Origin: an uncultured Saprospiraceae bacterium
Lineage (GTDB): Bacteria > Bacteroidota > Bacteroidia > Chitinophagales > Saprospiraceae
Assembly: GCA_938015595.1 (NCBI GenBank)
Contig: CALLPI010000002.1
Location: 124,001-188,000, forward strand
Length of the DNA: 64,000 bases
Reading direction: 5' to 3'
The notes beneath the pieces are model-generated. The model saw only the letters and a program-made list of their open reading frames with translations. It was not told the origin of the DNA and did not search any database. The translations under genes were made by a program, and so were the position numbers. Below are positions 45,516 to 54,116 of the stretch, piece after piece (positions within the stretch are counted from its first letter, which is position 1; the number at the start of each line of letters is the position of its first letter).

Positions 45516-46793
45516 TCAATCTATGCGCTCGAAGCCCGTGTAAGGCCTCAAAGCAGCAGGTACAACAATTCCGTCGGGCGTTTGGTTGTTTTCCAGTAGG
45601 GCGGCTACGATGCGTGCTAAAGCCAGCGCACTGCCATTGAGCGTATGCAACAGCCGAGGCTGCTTGCCATCGCGAAAGCGCAGCATCATGCGGTGGCTCT
45701 GGAAGGTTTCAAAGTTGGAGACCGAACTAACCTCCAGCCAGCGCTTCTGGGCAGCGGAGTACACTTCAAAGTCGAAGGTAAGGGCAGAGGTGAAGCCCAT
45801 ATCGCCCCCACACAAGCGCAAGATGCGGTAGGGCAGTTCCAGATCGTCGAGCAGGCCGGATACGTGCGCCAGCATTTCGTCCAGTGCGGCATAAGAGCAC
45901 TCTGGGTGTTCGAGGCGCACAATTTCTACCTTGTCAAACTGGTGCACGCGGTTGAGGCCGCGTACGTGTGCGCCGTAGGAGCCAGCCTCTCGTCGGAAGC
46001 ACGGAGTGTAGGCAGTCATCTTCACGGGCAGGTCTTTTTCATCAAGGATGGCCTCGCGATAGATGTTGGTAACGGGTACTTCGGCAGTGGGGATGAGGTA
46101 AAAGTCGTCGAGGGTGACGTGGTACATCTGGGCTTCCTTATCAGGTAATTGACCGGTAGCACGGGCGGTATCGGCATTGACCAGGTGAGGCGGCATAATT
46201 TCCTCGTAGCCCGCAGCAGTAGCACGATCCAGAAAGAAATTGATCAGCGCCCGCTCCAGGCGCGCGCCTTTGCCTCGATACACGGGGAAGCCAGCACCGG
46301 TGAGCTTGACGCCGAGTTCGAGATCGAAGATTCGGTATTTTTTAGCCAGCTCCCAGTGGGGCAAGGCATCGGCAGGCAGTTGGGGCAGAGGCTTAGGCCA
46401 GGGCTTGTACACCTCATTATCATCAGCAGTTATGCCGTGAGGCACAGAGGCATGAGGGATATTAGGCACTTGGTAGAGCAGGTCTTCCAATTGTTTTTTG
46501 GTGTCGGCCAGTTGTTGTTCTAGAGCATCAGCCTGGCTTTTGGCTTCGGCTACCTGGGCTTTGAGTTGCTCGGCTTGGTCGCGCTGGCCTTGCTTCATGA
46601 GGTCGCCTATACTTTTGGATAGTGCATTGCGCTGGGCTAGCAGAGTGTCGAGTTCGGACTGAATCTGCTTGCGGGCGTTGTCTAAATCAAGGATTTGATC
46701 TATAATTTGGAGCTGTTGGTCGGAAAAATTGCGTTTACGCAAGCCTGCCAATACAGTTTCCTTGTTCTCACGGATAAAGTTGACTTGAAGCAT
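45516..46793 (-). CDS. serS: Seryl-tRNA synthetase
   Basis: This class II synthetase has 425 residues, full length. The N-terminal long coiled-coil arm (about 28-105, DLDNARKQIQSELDTLLAQRNALSKSIGDLMKQ...) recognises tRNA-Ser. Catalytic motifs: motif 2 CFRREAGSYGAHVRGLNRVHQFDKVEIV and motif 3 LNGSALALARIVAALLENNQ with TAEVPV before. It is the first gene of a serS-yugP unit and diverges from rho. Confidence 0.97.
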   Translation of the reverse strand: MLQVNFIRENKETVLAGLRKRNFSDQQLQIIDQILDLDNARKQIQSELDTLLAQRNALSKSIGDLMKQGQRDQAEQLKAQVAEAKSQADALEQQLADTKKQLEDLLYQVPNIPHASVPHGITADDNEVYKPWPKPLPQLPADALPHWELAKKYRIFDLELGVKLTGAGFPVYRGKGARLERALINFFLDRATAAGYEEIMPPHLVNADTARATGQLPDKEAQMYHVTLDDFYLIPTAEVPVTNIYREAILDEKDLPVKMTAYTPCFRREAGSYGAHVRGLNRVHQFDKVEIVRLEHPECSYAALDEMLAHVSGLLDDLELPYRILRLCGGDMGFTSALTFDFEVYSAAQKRWLEVSSVSNFETFQSHRMMLRFRDGKQPRLLHTLNGSALALARIVAALLENNQTPDGIVVPAALRPYTGFERID

Positions 46794-46867
46794 GATAGCT
46801 ACCGAGACTTGTATCGCCGATAGTGTTCGACGAGTAATTTTCTAAAAGTTTTGTTATTTTTGTAGGG

Positions 46868-46875
46868 CAAAGATA
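46868..46875 (-). promoter_or_regulatory. -7 element for serS
   Basis: Minus-strand TATCTTTG, about 75 nt before the serS ATG. It sits only 21 bp from the plus-strand TATCTTTG for rho, so the two promoters overlap and probably compete or are co-regulated. No -33 TTG at ideal spacing. Confidence 0.55.
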
Positions 46876-46896
46876 CTACATACTGACAAAAGTTGT

Positions 46897-46904
46897 TATC
46901 TTTG
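46897..46904 (+). promoter_or_regulatory. -7 element for rho
   Basis: TATCTTTG on the plus strand, giving an untranslated leader of about 160 nt before rho. Divergent with the serS element at 46868-46875. Confidence 0.55.
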
Positions 46905-47030
46905 CACCAACGCAAGCCGTCAATCAATTGCTAAACGGTGCCTCCGCGTTATTATTCACCTTATTTTTGCATCACGCTTCTGTTGGTTCCCGCTTCAGGT
47001 TGTAGGTGCTTCACCTTTTCCGAAGGCATT

Positions 47031-47069
47031 ATGAAACCTTCGATTAGACGATATTTAATGACCGACTGA
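47031..47069 (+). CDS. Possible rho leader peptide (12 codons)
   Basis: A 12-residue frame (MKPSIRRYLMTD, stop TGA) ends 3 nt before the rho ATG. It has two Arg in a row and is otherwise ordinary. E. coli rho also has a leader peptide gene (rhoL), but that is longer and unrelated in sequence. Coupling of termination and re-initiation is possible. Coding is unproven; a 13-codon frame can occur by chance. Confidence 0.25.
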   Translation: MKPSIRRYLMTD

Positions 47070-47072
47070 TAT

Positions 47073-48827
47073 ATGTATGAACTTTCGCAATTGAGCGACA
47101 TGCTCGTTCCGGAATTGCGGGACATTGCCGACCAACTCGGCATCAAGGACTTCCGTAAGCTCAAAAAACGAGACCTGATCAAAGAAATTCTACACCAGCA
47201 ATCCGATGCCTCCCCGCAAGAGGTGCTGGTTGCAGACGCACCCTTTGCCCCATCGGCAGAGGAGACTGCGCCGGATGAACTGCCGCCACACGAACCCGCA
47301 GCGCTCCCAGGGGTCAAGTCCATTGAAGATATTCCCTCGGTACTGCCTTCGATATTGCCGCCCGGCATTGATGAGGAAGAGGTATTTCTGCGTCGCAGCC
47401 GCAGCCTGACCAGGGAACTCGAAGACAAAATGGACGACCAAACAACAGAAAACCGACGCCGACGCGCCCGCAAAGTCATTGAGCGAGGCCCTGAACGCCC
47501 GCAGACTGCGCCCGAGCGCAATAGTCGCTTTGACATGCCCCGCTTCCGCAACCCTGAGCCGGGCTTGCTGGAGCAAGATGACTTGCCAGTGTCTTCGGTG
47601 CCGCACAAAAAGTCTATGCCAATAGCCGACGAAACGCCAACTCCCCAGCCAGTAATAGCGGAGCGCCAACCGGATGCACCGCCTGCGCCTAAGTTTGACG
47701 TAGAGTTGGATGGCATTGTAGAGGGCCAAGGTGTACTGGAGATGATGTCAGATGGCTACGGCTTCCTACGCTCTTCCGACTACAACTACCTTAGTTCTCC
47801 CGACGACATCTACGTGTCGCCCTCTCAGATCAAGCTCTTTGGCCTCCGCACCGGCGACACCGTGCGCGGCGCCATCCGCCCGCCCAAAGAAGGCGAAAAA
47901 TACTTTGCTCTGCTGCGGGTGTCCAAGATTAACGGCTTAGACCCTGCAGATGTGCGCGAGCGCGTACCTTTTGACTACCTGACGCCGCTGTTTCCCAACG
48001 AGAAGTTTAAGCTTACCACCTCGCCTACCGGCAAGGACTTCGGCAACCGCATGATAGACCTCTTTACGCCCATAGGCAAAGGGCAGCGAGGCCTTATTGT
48101 GGCACAACCTAAGACGGGCAAAACCTTCTTGCTCAAGGACGTGGCCAATGCCATTGCCAAAAACCACCCAGAATGCTATCTCATCGTGCTGCTCATTGAC
48201 GAACGCCCGGAGGAAGTAACCGACATGAAGCGCAGCGTAAACGCCGAGGTAGTAGCCTCTACCTTTGACGAACCCGCCGACAACCACGTGCGCGTAGCTG
48301 GCGTGGTGCTCGAAAAAGCCAAACGCATGGTAGAATGCGGCCATGACGTGGTCATCCTGTTGGACTCCATCACCCGTCTAGCGCGTGCCTACAACACCGT
48401 GGCGCCAGCCAGTGGCAAGGTGCTCTCCGGCGGCGTGGAAGCCAACGCTCTGCAAAAGCCCAAAAAGTTCTTTGGCGCTGCCCGCAAGATTGAAGGTGGC
48501 GGCTCGCTCACTATACTGGCTACTGCCCTCATTGACACCGGCTCCAAGATGGACGGCGTGATCTTTGAAGAATTCAAAGGTACAGGCAACATGGAACTAC
48601 AACTAGATCGCTCGCTGGCCAACAAGCGCCTGTACCCGGCGGTGGACCTCACCAAGTCAAGCACCCGCCGCGACGACTTGCTACTGGATCGCGACACCCT
48701 GCAGCGCATGTTCATCCTACGCAATCACCTGGCCGACATGAAGCCCGACGAGGCCATGGAGTTCCTCCTCAAGCATATGCAGCACACCAGCAGCAATGAG
48801 GAGTTCCTGGCTTCGATGAATGGATAG
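47073..48827 (+). CDS. rho: Transcription termination factor Rho
   Basis: Rho has 584 residues, longer than the 419 of E. coli. The N-terminal SAP-like helical domain ([35 protein letters not shown]) is followed by a charged, low-complexity insertion (about 50-210), the OSB RNA-binding domain (about 215-290, [21 protein letters not shown]), and the ATPase with Walker [12 protein letters not shown], Walker B region [17 protein letters not shown] and Q/R loops. The insertion is typical in high-GC bacteria and Bacteroidota. The frame is continuous. Leader of about 160 nt holds a possible 12-codon upstream frame. Confidence 0.97.
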   Translation: MYELSQLSDMLVPELRDIADQLGIKDFRKLKKRDLIKEILHQQSDASPQEVLVADAPFAPSAEETAPDELPPHEPAALPGVKSIEDIPSVLPSILPPGIDEEEVFLRRSRSLTRELEDKMDDQTTENRRRRARKVIERGPERPQTAPERNSRFDMPRFRNPEPGLLEQDDLPVSSVPHKKSMPIADETPTPQPVIAERQPDAPPAPKFDVELDGIVEGQGVLEMMSDGYGFLRSSDYNYLSSPDDIYVSPSQIKLFGLRTGDTVRGAIRPPKEGEKYFALLRVSKINGLDPADVRERVPFDYLTPLFPNEKFKLTTSPTGKDFGNRMIDLFTPIGKGQRGLIVAQPKTGKTFLLKDVANAIAKNHPECYLIVLLIDERPEEVTDMKRSVNAEVVASTFDEPADNHVRVAGVVLEKAKRMVECGHDVVILLDSITRLARAYNTVAPASGKVLSGGVEANALQKPKKFFGAARKIEGGGSLTILATALIDTGSKMDGVIFEEFKGTGNMELQLDRSLANKRLYPAVDLTKSSTRRDDLLLDRDTLQRMFILRNHLADMKPDEAMEFLLKHMQHTSSNEEFLASMNG

Positions 48828-48936
48828 GCAAAGTTTCAAGAAGGGGAAGAGGCATCAATGGCGCTGTCTCTTGTTTGTACTCACAAGAGTTGATCAACCT
48901 GACTGCCTGTAACCCGCACATTCAGACTTCCGTGGA

Positions 48937-48967
48937 GCTCCTGTCCTTTCGTGCACGGAACAGGAGC
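48937..48967 (+). other. Hairpin upstream of the amylosucrase gene
   Basis: The inverted repeat GCTCCTGT (48937-48944) / ACAGGAGC (48960-48967) is perfect over 8 bp, and inside it CC pairs with GG with one bulged A. It lies 110 bp after rho and 31 bp before the amylosucrase ATG. No T-run follows, so it is not a classical terminator; it may be a Rho-mRNA 3' end structure or a leader element. Confidence 0.45.
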
Positions 48968-48998
48968 CAGCTGACATAACCACGCCAAGCGACTGCAC

Positions 48999-51164
48999 AT
49001 GCTACCTGATCTGTCTCATCTACCTGCTTCGATACGAAAACGCATATGCGCTCACTGGTCTGACTTCCAACAGCATTACTTTGCCGTCTATCCTCATGCT
49101 GGCGAGGCCGAGGTGCAGGCCTTGCTGCATATAGTGCACGAAGCCTGGAAGGCGCGCGCCCAACCCTTGCGCCAACTGGATAGCACCCGCGAAAAAAATC
49201 CAGACTGGTTTCAGCAACCCTATCACGTGGGTATGATGCTGTATGTACACCTGTTCAGTGAGTGCTTCAGCGGGCTAGCAGCTCACATTCCCTATCTCAA
49301 GGAACTGGGCATCACTTACTTGCACCTTATGCCCTTGCTCAAGCCTCGGCAAGGCCCCAATGACGGCGGCTATGCCGTAGCCGATTATCGGGACACTGAC
49401 CCCCGACTGGGTACGCTGCAAGAACTCCGCGACCTGGCTGAGCAACTGCGCCAACAGGGCATCCTTCTGGTAGTGGACGTAGTGATGAACCATACAGCCC
49501 GCGAACATGCCTGGGCGCAAGCCGCGCTACAGGGCGACCCGCGCTACCAGCGCTACTACTATCTATACGACGACCGCACCATGCCCAACGCCTGGGAGAA
49601 AAGCCTGCCAGAGGTATTCCCGGATTTTGCGCCGGGCAATTTCACCTTCGTGCCTGAAATAGGCAAATGGGTATGGACGACCTTTTACGACTTCCAATGG
49701 GATTTGAACTACGCCAACCCAGAGGTGTTTGCCGCCATGTTGAGCGAGATGCTCTTCATAGCCAACTGTGGCGTGGATGTGCTCAGACTGGACGCTGTAC
49801 CATTTATATGGAAAGAAATGGGGACCAACTGCCAGAATCGCCCCGAAGCCGTACACCTGCTGGCTGCCTTGCGGGCCCTGGCGCGCATGGCAGCGCCGGG
49901 CGTGCTGTTTAAATCAGAAGCCATTGTAGCCCCCGACGATGTGATCAAGTACCTGGGTGCCGGCGGCTTGGACGGCAAGGTATGTGAAATAGGCTACAAC
50001 GCTACCCTGATGAACCACCTGTGGCACGCCCTGGCTTCAGAAAACACCCATCTACTACGTACCACCCTGAGTTACTTACCTGCTATACCCAAAGAGGCCA
50101 CTTGGCTTAATTACATACGCTGCCACGACGACATAGGCTGGGGCATCTCCGATGCCAATGCCGCTGCCGTGCAGCAGGATGGGCGAGCTACGCGCAACTT
50201 CTGTACCGATTTTTATACCGGCGCGCTACCCGGCAGCTATGCCGAGGGTTATGTGTTCCAGCGCGACCGCCACACTGGCGAAGCCCGCGTATCGGGCACA
50301 GCCGCTGCCCTGGCCGGCCTGCAAAAAGCTCAGGTAGAAGCTGAACCTACCAGCATTGAAAAGGCACTGAATCGCCTACGCCTGCTCAACGGGGTCATCT
50401 TTTTCATGCGGGGCATCCCGCTCATTTATTCCGGCGATGAAATTGGTCAGTTGAACGACTTTTCCTACCTAACCGACCCCGAACGCGCTGGCGACAATCG
50501 CTGGGTGCATCGCCCGCCTATGAACTGGCACAAGGCCAACCTAAGACACCAGCCCGGCACGGTAGAGCAACGCCTCTTTGCCTGGCATGTACATCTAGCT
50601 AAAGTACGCGCCCAGCAACCTGCCCTGCACGGTCGCTCCGACGACCATATTATCTCACCTGACAACGACCACCTGTTTTTATGCGAGCGCGTCTATGCCG
50701 GCGAAATGCTGCTACTGGCGGCCAACTTTAGCCGGCAGACACAAGCAGCCTCGCTAAACATCTTACCAGCGCGCTGGCGCCAGGTCACACTGGTAGATGT
50801 GCTGCGCAATTTGCCGCTTCAGTTCAGCAGCCGCGAACTCGTATTGCCCGGCTATGGGGTATATTGGCTGAAGCCTGTCGAATCTGTCAAACCCGTGGCA
50901 ACCCGGATCCTTCGCTTACGTGTACACGTGCACACAGCATTTGGCGAAACGGTATTTCTTACTGGCAGCAACGAGGCGCTGGGGAAATGGAACCTAGAGC
51001 TGGCCATACCTGCTCAGCCCTCAGATTATCCCTGGTGGACAGCAGACGCAGAAGTGCCGCTAGGCGAGGCTTTTGCTTACCGTTGGATAAGGATGCGCAA
51101 TCGGGAGGTGGTACAGTACGGCCCGGAACGTTTTCACGCCGTCAACTTACCGGATGATCTCTGA
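48999..51164 (+). CDS. Amylosucrase-like GH13 enzyme with C-terminal starch-binding domain
   Basis: The 721-residue protein has the amylosucrase (GH13_4) plan: a helical N-terminal domain (1-75), a TIM barrel with region I VVDVVMNH, region II D265 nucleophile in VDVLRLDAVPF, region III acid/base E307 in FKSEAIVA and region IV H376-D377 in YIRCHDDIGW, and a beta-sandwich C-domain (about 555-615). Residues about 625-715 form an extra module with RLRVHVHTAFGETVFLTGS, EALGKWN, WWTADAEV and FAYRWIRM, a CBM20-type starch-binding domain. Amylosucrases make alpha-1,4-glucan from sucrose; hydrolase or trehalose-forming activities are possible alternatives. No signal peptide, so cytoplasmic. Confidence 0.85.
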   Translation: MLPDLSHLPASIRKRICAHWSDFQQHYFAVYPHAGEAEVQALLHIVHEAWKARAQPLRQLDSTREKNPDWFQQPYHVGMMLYVHLFSECFSGLAAHIPYLKELGITYLHLMPLLKPRQGPNDGGYAVADYRDTDPRLGTLQELRDLAEQLRQQGILLVVDVVMNHTAREHAWAQAALQGDPRYQRYYYLYDDRTMPNAWEKSLPEVFPDFAPGNFTFVPEIGKWVWTTFYDFQWDLNYANPEVFAAMLSEMLFIANCGVDVLRLDAVPFIWKEMGTNCQNRPEAVHLLAALRALARMAAPGVLFKSEAIVAPDDVIKYLGAGGLDGKVCEIGYNATLMNHLWHALASENTHLLRTTLSYLPAIPKEATWLNYIRCHDDIGWGISDANAAAVQQDGRATRNFCTDFYTGALPGSYAEGYVFQRDRHTGEARVSGTAAALAGLQKAQVEAEPTSIEKALNRLRLLNGVIFFMRGIPLIYSGDEIGQLNDFSYLTDPERAGDNRWVHRPPMNWHKANLRHQPGTVEQRLFAWHVHLAKVRAQQPALHGRSDDHIISPDNDHLFLCERVYAGEMLLLAANFSRQTQAASLNILPARWRQVTLVDVLRNLPLQFSSRELVLPGYGVYWLKPVESVKPVATRILRLRVHVHTAFGETVFLTGSNEALGKWNLELAIPAQPSDYPWWTADAEVPLGEAFAYRWIRMRNREVVQYGPERFHAVNLPDDL

Positions 51165-51172
51165 GGCTAAGA

Positions 51173-51898
51173 TCAGGGTTTGGCAGGCTGCTGGCTTCTC
51201 ATGCTGCTGCTGCACTCTTGGGCCAGGCGCTCCATGTCGTGTACCAGCAATCGGCGGCGGTCAAACTTGAGGATATTTTTATCGCGCAGGTCGTTGAGCA
51301 CGGCATTGACTGTTTGGCGGGAGGTAGCGGTGAGCATGGCAATTTCTTCCTGATTGAGGAAGTTAGTCACCAGAGTATCAAACCCCACTTTGCGCCCCTT
51401 GCGCAGTGCCAACTGGTAGATGTACTCCAGCACCCTGGTGCGCGAGTCCTTGAAAACCAGGGAGGTAAGGCGTTGTTCCAGCTCTATGATGCGGGCGCTG
51501 ATGAGTTTGAGAATGAAAATGTTGAAAGCGCTGCGTTCGCGCATGAGGGCCTGCATACCTTCCTTGTCGAGGATGCACACGGTGGTTTTTTCCATGGCGT
51601 AGGCAAAGTCGCGGCGTTTTTCTTCGCCCAGCGCGGCCAGTTCGCCAAATACTTCCCCGCAGCCAATGATGGCCTTGGTGATTTCCTTACCGCTTTCGCT
51701 GTCAATATAGCCTATTTTGATACGTCCTTCGGTGATGAGGTAAATTTTATCGGCATCTTCTTCTTGAAGATAGATGTGCTCGCCCTTTTTGTACTGGCGA
51801 TGCGGGTGGTTATTCATATCGCCTCGGCCTACCTTCTGAGGGCAAAAGATGCCGTTCAGATCAATATTTTCGAGATACCACAATGACTGGTTTTCCAT
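51173..51898 (-). CDS. Crp/Fnr family transcriptional regulator
   Basis: The 241-residue protein has a cNMP-binding-fold domain (about 35-145, HIYLQEEDADKIYLITEGRIKIGYIDSESGKE, GEVFGELAALGE), a long dimerisation helix and a winged helix (about 180-235, FLNQEEIAMLTATSRQTVNAVLNDLRDKNIL). The cAMP pocket residues are only partly like Crp, and it has no Cys cluster of the Fnr type (only a few scattered Cys), so the effector is unknown. It converges on the amylosucrase gene with 8 bp between stops, and is the divergent neighbour of the histidine kinase. Confidence 0.9.
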   Translation of the reverse strand: MENQSLWYLENIDLNGIFCPQKVGRGDMNNHPHRQYKKGEHIYLQEEDADKIYLITEGRIKIGYIDSESGKEITKAIIGCGEVFGELAALGEEKRRDFAYAMEKTTVCILDKEGMQALMRERSAFNIFILKLISARIIELEQRLTSLVFKDSRTRVLEYIYQLALRKGRKVGFDTLVTNFLNQEEIAMLTATSRQTVNAVLNDLRDKNILKFDRRRLLVHDMERLAQECSSSMRSQQPAKP

Positions 51899-52065
51899 AG
51901 CGTGGTGTTTGTGATGCTTTTATCAGGCCAAGTTAGACTATTTTGGGCATAAAAAGGCAAAATGGTGCATTTTGTTCAATTTTGCGCTGTAGGCTAAGGT
52001 GTCTCGGATGCAACCCAAAACTTTTTGGCGGACAAAAGCGTATGGAGTGAGGCAAGATTTTGCAG

Positions 52066-53337
52066 ATGAAAAACAGCACCATTTTCCGGGTCATGTTGTT
52101 GGGTGTGGTGTCCATTGCGGGCATCATTACCATTCAATCTTATTGGGTCATCAGTTCGTGGAATCTTAACGAAGATGAATTTCAGAAAAAAGTGAACCTG
52201 GCACTCTATAACACAGCACGTAGCCTGGCTGACCTCAACGGGCATACCTTGCCAGCACGCAACGTGGTGCACCAGCGCAGCGGCAACTACTGGGTGGTGA
52301 ACATAGCCTACGAAATAAATACTGACGACCTGGAGTTTTTCCTGCAAAAAGAACTGGAGGCGCTCGCCTTGAATATTGATTTTGAGTATGCTGTGTTTGA
52401 CTGCGATACCGACGAGATGGTATACGGCAACTACGTGAGCTATCTGCCCGACAGCAAAACCGAGGGCAAGCGAGGCGAGCTACCCAAACATAGCGAGTTT
52501 ACCTACTATTTTGGCGTCAAGTTTCCCACGCGCTCTGCCTACTTGTTCACCCGCATACAGCTGTCCATTATCTTTTCGGCTATCCTACTACTGACGGTGG
52601 TGTTTTTTGCATACTCTATGTTCATCATCCTGCGACAGAAGCAACTTTCTGAAACGCAGAAAGACTTCATCAACAACATGACACACGAGTTCAAAACGCC
52701 TATTTCTACCATGGGCATCTCAGCTGATGTTCTGCTAAGAAGCGCAGCAGTTCAGGCAGAGCCGCGGCTGGTACAATACGCCCGCATTATCAAGGAGCAA
52801 AACCAGCGCCTTAATCATCAGGTAGAAAAAGTGCTGCAGTTGGCCCGCATTGAGCGAGGCAACTTCCAGATCAAACCCGAGCGCATTGAGCTGGATGCCT
52901 TTCTGGAGCAAGCCATTGAGGGTATGCAACTGCAAGCCGAGCAGCAAGGCGGGCGCATTACCCTGCACCCGGGAGCGCCGGGCTGCTTCATCCAGGCCGA
53001 CCGCCTTCACTTGACCAACGTACTGAACAACCTGCTGGACAATGCCATTAAATATTGCCGTACCGCACCCGCGGTGCATGTACGTACCCATTGCACTGGC
53101 CAGCGAGTGACCCTCCTATTGGAGGACAATGGTATAGGCATACCGGCCAGAGAACTCAAGCGCGTGTTTCGCAAATTCTACCGCGTACCCACTGGCAATG
53201 TACACGATGTCAAGGGCTTTGGCCTGGGGCTATACTACGTACGCAACATATGCCACGCCCACCGCTGGCGCATACAGATGCGGAGCGAGCCGGGTAAAGG
53301 CACCACAGTACAAATTTCTCTATCTTTGGCCGCATGA
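52066..53337 (+). CDS. Sensor histidine kinase
   Basis: This inner-membrane kinase has 423 residues from ATG 52066. TM1 (about 7-29), a periplasmic sensor region of about 130 residues with no known fold (30-160), TM2 (about 163-189), then HisKA with the phospho-accepting H207 in NNMTHEFKTPIST, and HATPase_c (about 315-423) with N box LLDNAIKY, G1 EDNGIGIP and G2 GFGLGLYYV. No HAMP or PAS domain. Its stop overlaps the response regulator start by 4 bp (ATGA), so the two are translationally coupled. Confidence 0.95.
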   Translation: MKNSTIFRVMLLGVVSIAGIITIQSYWVISSWNLNEDEFQKKVNLALYNTARSLADLNGHTLPARNVVHQRSGNYWVVNIAYEINTDDLEFFLQKELEALALNIDFEYAVFDCDTDEMVYGNYVSYLPDSKTEGKRGELPKHSEFTYYFGVKFPTRSAYLFTRIQLSIIFSAILLLTVVFFAYSMFIILRQKQLSETQKDFINNMTHEFKTPISTMGISADVLLRSAAVQAEPRLVQYARIIKEQNQRLNHQVEKVLQLARIERGNFQIKPERIELDAFLEQAIEGMQLQAEQQGGRITLHPGAPGCFIQADRLHLTNVLNNLLDNAIKYCRTAPAVHVRTHCTGQRVTLLLEDNGIGIPARELKRVFRKFYRVPTGNVHDVKGFGLGLYYVRNICHAHRWRIQMRSEPGKGTTVQISLSLAA

Positions 53338-54014
53338 ATGCCCACATACTCTATGTAGAAGACGACGAGAGCCTCAGCTTCGTCACCCGAGATAACCTCG
53401 AGATGAAAGGGTATCGTATCACGCACTGCAGCAATGGCCGGCAGGCACTGGAAACGCTGCGCCAGTCTTCCTTCGACTTATGCATACTAGACGTGATGCT
53501 GCCCGAAATGGACGGCTTTGAAATTGCCCGCGAGATTCGCCGCCTTGATCAACACACGCCTATCATCTTCCTGACGGCTAAATCGCTCAAGGAAGACCGC
53601 ATCCACGGCCTAAAGCTCGGCGCCGATGACTACATCACCAAGCCTTTTAGCATTGAGGAGCTGATTCTCAAGATTGAAGTATTCTTGCGGCGCAGCATGG
53701 GCGCTACTGTGGCCGCGCCGACGGTATATCGCATTGGCAGCTATGAGTTTCATCCTGAAAACCTAACGCTGAAACACGAGCAAGACACCCGCCGGCTCAC
53801 CCAGCGCGAGAGTGACCTGCTGCTGATGCTGGCTCAACAGCGCGGCCGAGTGGTAAAGCGCTCCGACATCCTGGAAAAACTCTGGGGGCAAGACGACTAC
53901 TTCCTAGGCCGTAGCCTGGATGTATTCATCTCGCGGCTGCGGCGCTACCTGGCGCTCGACCCCAACATCCGCATCGAAACTGTGCATGGCGTGGGCTTTC
54001 AGTTGGATGGATAA
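53334..54014 (+). CDS. OmpR/PhoB-type response regulator
   Basis: The product has 226 residues. Receiver domain (1-120): acidic pocket VEDDE, phospho-acceptor D53 in CILDVMLPEMDG, the Thr of FLTAKS and Lys of GADDYITKPFS. A winged-helix DNA-binding domain follows (about 130-225, RLTQRESDLLLMLAQQRGRVVKRSDILEKLWG...SLDVFISRLRRYL). Partner of the kinase encoded just upstream. Target genes unknown; the BatA-type gene follows. Confidence 0.95.
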   Translation: MNAHILYVEDDESLSFVTRDNLEMKGYRITHCSNGRQALETLRQSSFDLCILDVMLPEMDGFEIAREIRRLDQHTPIIFLTAKSLKEDRIHGLKLGADDYITKPFSIEELILKIEVFLRRSMGATVAAPTVYRIGSYEFHPENLTLKHEQDTRRLTQRESDLLLMLAQQRGRVVKRSDILEKLWGQDDYFLGRSLDVFISRLRRYLALDPNIRIETVHGVGFQLDG

Positions 54015-54036
54015 CGGCGCAAGTCAACTATTTGCT

Positions 54037-54044
54037 TAACTTTG
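54037..54044 (+). promoter_or_regulatory. -7 element for the BatA-type gene
   Basis: TAACTTTG begins 22 nt after the response regulator stop and lies 72 nt before the ATG at 54117. No TTG is seen at 19-21 bp spacing. It suggests separate transcription from the two-component genes. Confidence 0.45.
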
Positions 54045-54116
54045 TGGTTGTGTAAAACGCTGATAGCGCATTGCGCCGGCGCCCATGAACCAACATTACG
54101 ATACGCACTACGCACT

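Noticed and set aside
53321-53328. TATCTTTG just before the response regulator start
   Set aside because: It lies inside the kinase coding end, 6 nt from the ATG, with no -33 box; the genes overlap and are clearly coupled.
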